A DNA stretch of 11,215 nucleotides, taken from NCBI GenBank assembly GCA_026396945.1, contig JAPLVX010000064.1, forward strand, positions 1 to 11,215. Direction: 5' to 3'. The stretch comes from Candidatus Falkowiibacteriota bacterium (lineage in GTDB: Bacteria; Patescibacteriota; Patescibacteriia; Patescibacteriales; UBA12465). Shown here piece after piece: positions 5,447 through 11,215 of the stretch. Made by a program: the position numbers and the translations under genes. The first letter of the stretch is position 1. Each line of letters opens with the position of its first letter. The notes beneath the pieces were generated by a model that was given only the letters and a program-made list of their open reading frames with translations, had not been told where the DNA came from and made no database searches.

Positions 5447-7459
5447 ATGAATTTTAAAAAATACTTTGATTATTTAAACTTAGAGGCTTTGAGCTTATTT
5501 TTAAGCTTGTTGGCGATTAGCGGGGCGCTAGTTTATTACCTTTATTCCCTAAATACTAAGGGCTTAATTATCGTTACCCTGGTAACCTTTATTAGTTTCG
5601 GGCTATTAATCAAATACTTACCCAAAGCAAAAATAAATACCGCAAAGACTGGGCCGGCTGAAGATAGAACAAAAGAAAACAAGCGCCAGCGCTGGTTAGA
5701 ACTATTTTTAGTTGTTACTTACTTGGTCCTATATTTAGCCTCAATTATAATCTTGTTTTCCGCCAGCAGTGATCGGGCCTTGGTTTCGCCCTGGGAACTT
5801 GTGCCTAATTATTTTTGGCTGGTTTTTTTCGGTCTAACTATTTCTCTAATTCTTATTATAACTAATCATAGATTTACCAAACGCAGCCGAATTATTTTTC
5901 TTTCCCTGCACTATCTTTTGAGTTTTTCGGTGGCGATTATTGTTTACAAAATTAATTACGGCTTTGATCCCTTTATTCATCAAGCGACTTTAGAACTAAT
6001 TGCTAAAAACGGTTCGGTCGCCCCTAAACCTTTTTATTACCTAGGCGAATACAGCCTGATTATTTGGTTTAATAAAATTTTTGGCCTCTCTATCTACTGG
6101 CTTAATCGCCTAATCGTTCCGGTTCTAGCCGCCCTATTCCTCCCCTCAACTTTATTTAAATGGATTAATTATCAAACTAAAAATGAATCCGGGCCAGATA
6201 AAAATAATTTAAACCTGGAGGACGATAGTATTAATTCAGTCAGATTATTAGCAATCCTCGCCCTATTAATTTTACCCTTCTCTATTTTTATCATGAACAC
6301 CCCGCAAAATTTGTCTTATCTCTTTTTAATTTTAACCATCTTTACCGCCTTAAGTAGAGATAAAAACTTGCTTCTACCTTTAATTCTGGCTTTGGCTACT
6401 TTTTGTATTCATCCCTTGACCGGTTTGGCCGCTCTAGGTTGCTTAGCCTTTCTGCTATTATATAAATACAAAAATCATCTAAGCAAAATTCAAGAACGGC
6501 TCGCTAAAATATTAATTTTTTTACTCTTGGCCTTATCTTGGCCGCTGGCCTTCTATTACTCCGCGGCCAATTCTTTTAAAATCAATGCTTTTAAATTAAT
6601 CCTAAATAAAATTTGGCTGCCGAGTTCTTTTTTCCCCAACCAAGAAAAACTATTTTTAAATTTTAGTTACTTTCTCTATTTCAATTATCCCTTTTTAATT
6701 GCGCTTTTAATCGGGGCCAGCTTATATTTTTATAGAAAGAATATTCTCGATAGTAAAGACAAGCGGCTCCAAGTTTTGGTTATAAGTGCCGCCGCTACCC
6801 TGGTGGCTTGGTTTCTCAGCAGTCTGCTATCCTTCAGTTCTTTAATAAACTATGAACAGAATAATTATCCAGAGCGTTTGCTGATTATTTTGGTTATTTT
6901 TAATATCCCCTTTATTCTCAAAGTCTTCCTAGGGGCCGGACAAAAAATACTAATAAGCAAAAAACTTGATCGTTTAATCTGGCTCTTTATTTCGGCAACC
7001 ATTTTAAGCGCGGCCCTCTATAGCGCTTATCCCCGAAGAGATAATTATTTTGATTCCCATGGTTATTCAGTTAGTCGCTCTGATTTAGAAGCCGTTAGAT
7101 TAATCGCCGCTAATAGCCAATCAAGCTATATTGTTTTAGCCAACCAGCAAACCAGTGCGGCCGCTTTAAAAGAGTTGGGTTTTAACCATTACTACAAAAC
7201 TAATCAGGGTCTGATTTATTTTTACCCGATTCCAACCGGTAGCGCTCTTTACCAGTTTTATTTGGATATGGTCTACAAAAAACCCCAGCGGGCAACCATG
7301 CTTAAGGCAATGGATTTGGCTGGAGTTAATGAAGCTTATTTTGTAATTAATAAATACTGGAAAGACAGCAAAAAAATTATTGAAAACGCCAAACTAGAGG
7401 CGGATAGTTTTCGGGTTATAAATCAAGGTGAAATATATATTTTTAAATATCAGCGCTAA
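5447..7459 (+). CDS. Large polytopic membrane protein, GT-C glycosyltransferase-like, specificity unknown
   Basis: The 670-aa product has about 13-14 hydrophobic segments between residues 13 and 527, and a C-terminal soluble domain of about 140 residues (530-670). After the fifth segment a loop reads YKINYGFDPFIHQATLEL (167-184). The D-P-F-x-H signature, with Asp174, resembles the first-loop Asp motif of GT-C enzymes such as STT3/AglB (DPFYH-like). Further possible functional points are HPLTG (322-326) and NYPERLLII (473-481). The ending GEIYIFKY parallels the ending of the divergent GT39-like protein, suggesting related tail domains. I do not recognise a named family. A polyprenyl-linked sugar transferase or oligosaccharide-handling membrane enzyme is inferred, not shown. 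A hydrophilic, charged loop at about 243-264 separates two membrane blocks. The stop is 2 nt from the stop of the convergent DUF3160 gene. Confidence 0.6.
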   Translation: MNFKKYFDYLNLEALSLFLSLLAISGALVYYLYSLNTKGLIIVTLVTFISFGLLIKYLPKAKINTAKTGPAEDRTKENKRQRWLELFLVVTYLVLYLASIIILFSASSDRALVSPWELVPNYFWLVFFGLTISLILIITNHRFTKRSRIIFLSLHYLLSFSVAIIVYKINYGFDPFIHQATLELIAKNGSVAPKPFYYLGEYSLIIWFNKIFGLSIYWLNRLIVPVLAALFLPSTLFKWINYQTKNESGPDKNNLNLEDDSINSVRLLAILALLILPFSIFIMNTPQNLSYLFLILTIFTALSRDKNLLLPLILALATFCIHPLTGLAALGCLAFLLLYKYKNHLSKIQERLAKILIFLLLALSWPLAFYYSAANSFKINAFKLILNKIWLPSSFFPNQEKLFLNFSYFLYFNYPFLIALLIGASLYFYRKNILDSKDKRLQVLVISAAATLVAWFLSSLLSFSSLINYEQNNYPERLLIILVIFNIPFILKVFLGAGQKILISKKLDRLIWLFISATILSAALYSAYPRRDNYFDSHGYSVSRSDLEAVRLIAANSQSSYIVLANQQTSAAALKELGFNHYYKTNQGLIYFYPIPTGSALYQFYLDMVYKKPQRATMLKAMDLAGVNEAYFVINKYWKDSKKIIENAKLEADSFRVINQGEIYIFKYQR

Positions 7460-7461
7460 AA

Positions 7462-9837
7462 CTATTCAATAATACCCTGGCTTTCCTGATAATCAAAAAC
7501 TGGGCCGACGGACAAGGTTTTTTTGCCGCCGTTAGAATTAATCAAAAGCATTAATTTCAAACGGCTCAAATCCTCTTTCAATACCTTTTTGTTAGGGGCC
7601 TGGGCATTTAAAGATAATTGCTTGATCCCTGGCTGTCCGATTTTATAGGCTTGAGAAAAATTTAAAATAAATTGATTATCATCAGGACTTAGGGGGGTAT
7701 CACTAAGTTCTTTTTTTATAATCTCTTTAAAACTTTTTAATTGGCCATTTAAAGACTGGAGATTTAAAGTAACGACGTTAGCTTCCTCGCTTAAATTTAA
7801 AGCGTTAAACATGCCCAAGAGCATTTCGCTATCAGCTATCAGCTCGTTAACTTGCTCTAAATTAGGCTCAACGTAAGCATTCTCGCTCGACCCGCCCATG
7901 ACTTTTAGGTTATTCTTATCCTGAAGCTGAATACTCAATTTATCCAGCGGCAATTGCAGATTGACCCAGGCGGAGGCGGCACTTCTTAATATATGGTCAT
8001 TCCAAGCGGTCCCGGCCGCAAAACTAGGTAAAGTATCAAGTGGTGTATTCAGACCGGCCTTAATATAAGTTAAAGTCGACCAATAATTATTATTATGCCA
8101 GACCTGACCGGTGCTTAAATTATTTTTTATGGCGGTTAAATTAACCGCGTAGTTATTATAATTGGTATTTTCCTGCCAATATTCATTACCATTTCCCCCA
8201 TCATAAACTAAACCAAGCGCATCAAAAGCAAAGCCATTACAACGATTAGCGGCCACACTCAAGCGGCAAGCAGTCACGTTGTTTTTATTAGGTTTGCCGC
8301 GGTATGCGCCGACCGACGGATAAGTTAATTGTTTAAAAATATAATCATTCGGCCAATAAAAATCCGCTAAAATTTTCAAACCGGCATCTTTGGTTTTAGC
8401 TGAATTACTAAAATCGGCGCCGCCGGAAATATCTAGAAATTTAGCGGTCAAAAGTTGCTCGCGCCATTTGGCTAAATTCCCTTCCGCCTCTTTATTGCTG
8501 TCAGCAAATAATTCCTCAGGCTTATAGTCATTACCAAACAAGCTGGCCAGGGTATCACGGTAATAAACATAATTGAAATCATCGCGCAAACCTTTGAAAA
8601 AATAAATTATTTTATAAATTCTGGCCCAGCGCTGCTTAAGCAAGGGGTCAGCGGAAAAATCTTTGGCTAGCCAGGCGGCAGCACTTAAATTTACCCGCCA
8701 ATCAGCTTTATCGAGTAAACAATCCGGGCAAGTAGCGTCTTTATAATTAAGCGGCCAAACTGAATTGAGCCAACGCAGAGTCAGATAGAAATTGCTCAAA
8801 CGAGCGTCAGTTTTATATTCGTTGGGGATTGAAAAATCGCCGTAATTTCTGAGATATAAAAGCACCGGCGATTTGACCAATACTTTAGGTTTGGCTTCCC
8901 TGATTAATTTAAGCTCTCGGGTCACGTCGGCTTGCAAATAAAGCGGCAAGGGGAAATTAAAATATTCAACCGCTTGAGAATCGAATTTATCGGGCTGAAC
9001 TAAGTTTTTATTAGAATTAATTTGCGTCGGCGTTGGCTTCATGAGTTCTATCGCCACCGCCAAATAAGCTAATTCCAAACGTTCACTTTCCAAAAGAGCG
9101 TCATTGACATCGCCGATTTTAGCCAAGCGCGCTTCGTAGCGATCTTTGGCCACTAAATATAATTCCTTATTAATATTCCACAAATTTTCATAAAAAATAT
9201 TTTTTTCAATATCCTTGAAAATTTGTTTTAAATTATTTTGGTAATAATAAGTTAAAAAATCAGTAGTAATAAGCAAGGGCAATTTTTGTTGAATTAATTT
9301 AGAGCAGACACCATAAAAATCTTTAGTGTCTTTATTCCAGGGATTGTCGATGATCGCTAAGCCTTGATTGTTTAAGCTATCAAGACCAGGATCTAAATTT
9401 AATTGCCGCGATACTTCATAGTAATTAAGAACATCAGTTTTAATATTCAAAGGCAAGGAATAGGTCGGCGGTTTAGCCACCCAATCATCCTTGGCTGGTT
9501 TATAAAAATCACTAAAGCTCAAATATTCGATTTTTACTTTTTCAGCAAAGGGCGGGTTAGGCGTGCTGCTGCCGACGCTCTCGGCCGGTAAACTATTAGC
9601 TAAGCGCGGCGTATTAGTCGCTACCAATTCGATCGGGGCTTGGGGGGCGCGCCATTTTAAATAAGCGCCTCTTAACCATTTGAAACTAGGGACTAAAACA
9701 ACAACTACTAAAATCGGGATGGCCACCACGATTACGATTGGCCCCCAAGGAATTGGTTTTTTTGGCTTGCGCGCCAAAGTCGGATTAAAATTTGTTTTCC
9801 CATTAACCTTAAATTCAGGTTTGATGGAATCAAACAT
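7462..9837 (-). CDS. Membrane-anchored DUF3160 domain protein
   Basis: The 791-aa protein has a basic, Pro-rich cytoplasmic N-terminus, one membrane helix (about 32-51), a Pro/Ser/Thr-rich linker (about 64-100) and a large extracytoplasmic domain. DUF3160 hallmarks include LPLLITTDFLTYYYQNNLKQIFKDIE (186-211; family pattern P-x-x-x-T-x-D followed by a long helix), YKTDARLSNFYLTLRWLN (341-358), ENAYVEPNLEQVNELI (652-667) and a C-terminal SVGPVFDYQE (776-785). The usual W-x-E-L-R-H-D-T helix is diverged to WVNLQLPLDK (624-633). Cysteines at 178, 370, 373, 524 and 533, including TCPDC and CRLSVAANRC, could form disulfides outside the cell. The family's function is unknown to me. It begins 4 nt after the mltG stop, so it is the last gene of a short envelope-related operon. 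No Shine-Dalgarno or downstream hairpin is seen. Confidence 0.88.
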   Translation of the reverse strand: MFDSIKPEFKVNGKTNFNPTLARKPKKPIPWGPIVIVVAIPILVVVVLVPSFKWLRGAYLKWRAPQAPIELVATNTPRLANSLPAESVGSSTPNPPFAEKVKIEYLSFSDFYKPAKDDWVAKPPTYSLPLNIKTDVLNYYEVSRQLNLDPGLDSLNNQGLAIIDNPWNKDTKDFYGVCSKLIQQKLPLLITTDFLTYYYQNNLKQIFKDIEKNIFYENLWNINKELYLVAKDRYEARLAKIGDVNDALLESERLELAYLAVAIELMKPTPTQINSNKNLVQPDKFDSQAVEYFNFPLPLYLQADVTRELKLIREAKPKVLVKSPVLLYLRNYGDFSIPNEYKTDARLSNFYLTLRWLNSVWPLNYKDATCPDCLLDKADWRVNLSAAAWLAKDFSADPLLKQRWARIYKIIYFFKGLRDDFNYVYYRDTLASLFGNDYKPEELFADSNKEAEGNLAKWREQLLTAKFLDISGGADFSNSAKTKDAGLKILADFYWPNDYIFKQLTYPSVGAYRGKPNKNNVTACRLSVAANRCNGFAFDALGLVYDGGNGNEYWQENTNYNNYAVNLTAIKNNLSTGQVWHNNNYWSTLTYIKAGLNTPLDTLPSFAAGTAWNDHILRSAASAWVNLQLPLDKLSIQLQDKNNLKVMGGSSENAYVEPNLEQVNELIADSEMLLGMFNALNLSEEANVVTLNLQSLNGQLKSFKEIIKKELSDTPLSPDDNQFILNFSQAYKIGQPGIKQLSLNAQAPNKKVLKEDLSRLKLMLLINSNGGKKTLSVGPVFDYQESQGIIE

Positions 9838-9841
9838 ATAT

Positions 9842-10306
9842 TTATTTTAAATATTTAGCCTTATTAGCTAAATGTTCCTCATACGTTTTAGCAAAAATTA
9901 CCTGGCGACTACCGGTCGGAGTTAAAAAATAATTATAATCAGTTTCAATCGGATAAATGGCCGCTTCTAGAGCCAAAAGACCGGGATTACAAATCGGCGT
10001 TGGTGGTAAACCAGGATATTTATAAGTATTGTAAGGAGAATCCGTGGCCAATTCTTGACCGCTATGCTGGGGTTTTTTATCATCCAAAAAATAAGATAAG
10101 GTAGCGTCTGATTGCAAAGCTTGATTAATCTTCAAACGATTCCAAAAGATTCCGGAAATTATTCTGGCGTCGCGATTATCTTTATCGTTGGGGTTGAAGG
10201 GCGCTTCTTTCTCAATTATTGAAGCCATGATAACGGCTTGATAAATCGTCCGACCTTGAAATTTGAGATTACTTCTCATTTGCGGAATTTTTCTGACGAT
10301 AATCAT
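9842..10306 (-). CDS. mltG: MltG (YceG) endolytic transglycosylase, C-terminal catalytic fragment of a broken gene
   Basis: MltG cleaves nascent peptidoglycan strands at the membrane and sets glycan length. This fragment carries the YceG core: MASIIEKEA, where Glu32 corresponds to the catalytic Glu of MltG; the NRL segment; LQSDATLSYFL; SPYNTYKYPGLPPTPICNPG; AAIYPIETDYNYF; and a final TYEEHLANKAKY. There are 122 residues after the catalytic Glu, which as I recall equals E. coli MltG, so the C-terminus is intact. The membrane anchor is in the overlapping upstream frame. The conserved stretch before the core (the EGYLFPDTY region, about 55 residues) is absent from both frames. The ATG at 10306 is probably not a native start, because residues 6-20 (KIPQMRSNLKFQGRT) match the mid-protein helix just before the core. 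Unless frameshifting joins the parts, this product would be cytoplasmic and probably inactive. Confidence 0.85.
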   Translation of the reverse strand: MIIVRKIPQMRSNLKFQGRTIYQAVIMASIIEKEAPFNPNDKDNRDARIISGIFWNRLKINQALQSDATLSYFLDDKKPQHSGQELATDSPYNTYKYPGLPPTPICNPGLLALEAAIYPIETDYNYFLTPTGSRQVIFAKTYEEHLANKAKYLK

Positions 10307-10634
10307 ATTTAGGAAAGCCGGCCAATTCTAATAATTCTTCACTTTGCCATAATCCCTCGCGCTCAAAATATTGACTAACTTCGCGTTCGTTCCAACCTTC
10401 TAAAATTTGGATGGTTTTTTCCGGCTTATAAATTATTTTTTCTTCCAAGTCTTGGTGAGTAATTTTTTTAATCATTTGCCGCCAAGATTCCGGTAAACGC
10501 TCTTCATTAGGAACAACTAAGACATGATAAATAGTTTTTAAATTAAATAGACAAACAATCAAGCTGGTGAAAAAAACGATTGAGGCCAAAACGCTAAGAT
10601 AGCTGGCAATTTTTTTTATTAGAGATTCCTTCAT
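10269..10634 (-). CDS. mltG: MltG (YceG), N-terminal membrane-anchor and LysM-like fragment
   Basis: The 121-aa frame begins with a basic N-terminus and one membrane helix (about 9-31). It continues with a charged linker and a LysM-like subdomain around KTIQILEGWNEREVSQYFEREGLWQSEELLELAGFPKYDYR (73-113). This matches the 'I-x-E-G-W ... I-x-x-Y-L-E-x-x-G ... G-F-P-x-x-D-Y-R' part of MltG relatives I associate with Patescibacteria. After DYRQ the frame runs only seven more residues to a stop. Homology resumes in the +1 frame with KIPQMRSNL, at an A5 homopolymer (T5 at 10288-10292 on the plus strand). Rejoined there, the protein would be about 263 aa, short of the roughly 330-340 typical of full MltG. 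The start is 2 nt after the stop of the nucleotidyltransferase gene, so the operon position is native even though the reading frame is broken. Confidence 0.82.
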   Translation of the reverse strand: MKESLIKKIASYLSVLASIVFFTSLIVCLFNLKTIYHVLVVPNEERLPESWRQMIKKITHQDLEEKIIYKPEKTIQILEGWNEREVSQYFEREGLWQSEELLELAGFPKYDYRQKNSANEK

Positions 10635-10636
10635 AA

Positions 10637-11143
10637 TTATTTATTTTTAGATTTTAATCCGGCTGCTTGGGCGATCATGGCTGAACTGGCTCGAATCTTT
10701 TTGCCCAGGCCGTCAACGATCTTGATGCCAAGTTTCCGGCAGATATCGTATTCCGGGACGTTATTAAGATTATGGCGATCACCGCCGTTGGCAAAAATAT
10801 CCGGTTTTAATTTAGCGAGAGATTTGATTACCGGCACTTCGCCGTTTGGCCATTTATACTTATCCACGGCCAGAAAAACATCATCGACATCGCGCAAAGC
10901 CTTGATTATAGTTAAGCGATCTTTTTGCTTCATAAAAGGCACGCGTCCTTTGAGTTTGACCTGGGCGTCATTATTGACGATTACGATTAATTTATCACCG
11001 AGCTTTTTAGCCATTTTAATCATCTCTAGATGACCAACGTGAAGCGGGTTAAAATAACCGGAGACGGCGACGATGATTGGTTTTTTGCTTTTAGCGAGGA
11101 CCTTGGGGAAGGTTTTCGGACTAGAATTTATCAATTTAGACAT
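10637..11143 (-). CDS. RfaE/TagD-type nucleotidyltransferase (adenylyl- or cytidylyltransferase)
   Basis: The 168-aa enzyme belongs to the HxGH nucleotidyltransferase superfamily. SGYFNPLHVGHLEMI holds the nucleotide-binding HVGH at residues 35-38. RLTIIKALRDVDDVFL (76-91), KPDIFANGGDR (113-123) and IRASS (150-154, the counterpart of the C-terminal phosphate-binding motif) follow in the usual order. Relatives activate sugar or polyol phosphates, e.g. heptose-1-phosphate with ATP (HldE/RfaE C-terminal domain) or glycerol-3-phosphate with CTP (TagD), for envelope glycans. The substrate cannot be decided here. There is no fused or adjacent sugar kinase, so HldE itself is not assigned. About 22 residues of basic N-terminal extension precede the first strand, and no later Met is a plausible start. 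It is first in the operon with mltG (2-nt gap) and the DUF3160 gene, behind a strong -10 element. Confidence 0.88.
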   Translation of the reverse strand: MSKLINSSPKTFPKVLAKSKKPIIVAVSGYFNPLHVGHLEMIKMAKKLGDKLIVIVNNDAQVKLKGRVPFMKQKDRLTIIKALRDVDDVFLAVDKYKWPNGEVPVIKSLAKLKPDIFANGGDRHNLNNVPEYDICRKLGIKIVDGLGKKIRASSAMIAQAAGLKSKNK

Positions 11144-11182
11144 AATAAAAAAATAAAAAATGTTTAATGATTTTATAAATAT

Positions 11183-11191
11183 ATTATAGCA
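11183..11191 (-). promoter_or_regulatory. Extended -10 promoter of the nucleotidyltransferase-mltG-DUF3160 operon
   Basis: The minus strand reads TGC-TATAAT, a perfect -10 with the TGN extension, about 40 nt before the ATG at 11143. A start near 11176 gives a leader of about 33 nt. The -35 area (TCTTCA at 17-nt spacing) is poor, as is common for extended -10 promoters. The leader is almost only A and T with no Shine-Dalgarno. Confidence 0.65.
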
Positions 11192-11215
11192 AAAAACTAA
11201 TTTTCTGAAGATAAC

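Noticed and set aside
9403..9591. 62-codon plus-strand ORF
   Set aside because: It is antisense inside the DUF3160 gene with no supporting feature.
10677..11033. 118-codon plus-strand ORF
   Set aside because: It is antisense to the well-supported nucleotidyltransferase; no motif or start signal.
1..11215. tRNA genes, CRISPR arrays, transposases or insertion-sequence ends
   Set aside because: No cloverleaf with a T-loop, no spaced repeat array, no transposase motif and no flanking duplications were found by eye.

Overview
The window looks like a chromosomal segment of a Candidate Phyla Radiation (Patescibacteria) bacterium. The basis is overall resemblance: it is A+T-rich and tightly packed, almost no gene has a recognisable Shine-Dalgarno sequence, and conserved tRNA-related genes sit beside poorly characterised membrane proteins and a DUF3160 protein, a mix I associate with that group. 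This is inference; no rRNA or other taxonomic marker is present. Frames stay open over hundreds of codons and gatB ends with TGA at the expected family C-terminus. This fits the standard bacterial code rather than the UGA=Gly code of Gracilibacteria/Absconditabacteria.

Layout. (1) 1-560, plus strand: the 3' end of gatB (Asp/Glu-tRNA amidotransferase subunit B). A compact hairpin with T-tracts on both strands lies between it and the convergent miaA. (2) 680-3383, minus strand: miaB then miaA in transcription order, the enzymes that make ms2i6A37 on tRNA. They are separated by about 350 bp that holds a plus-strand terminator, alternative hairpins and a 39-codon Cys-containing ORF, possibly an uncharacterised small RNA or small gene. 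(3) 3483-7459: two large divergent polytopic membrane proteins. One is a GT39/ArnT-like GT-C glycosyltransferase (minus). The other is a GT-C-like protein of unknown specificity (plus). They share a 131-bp region with candidate promoters and TAGCAA repeats. (4) 7462-11143, minus strand: a tight operon of an RfaE/TagD-type nucleotidyltransferase, an mltG (YceG) gene that appears broken, and a membrane-anchored DUF3160 protein. A good extended -10 promoter precedes it.

The shared theme is tRNA charging and modification on the left and cell-envelope biogenesis on the right (lipid-linked sugar transfer, nucleotide-sugar activation, peptidoglycan strand termination, a surface protein). The most unusual items are the apparent internal deletion plus frameshift in mltG, and the unexplained plus-strand transcription unit between miaB and miaA. 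No mobile element, CRISPR array, tRNA or rRNA gene was seen.
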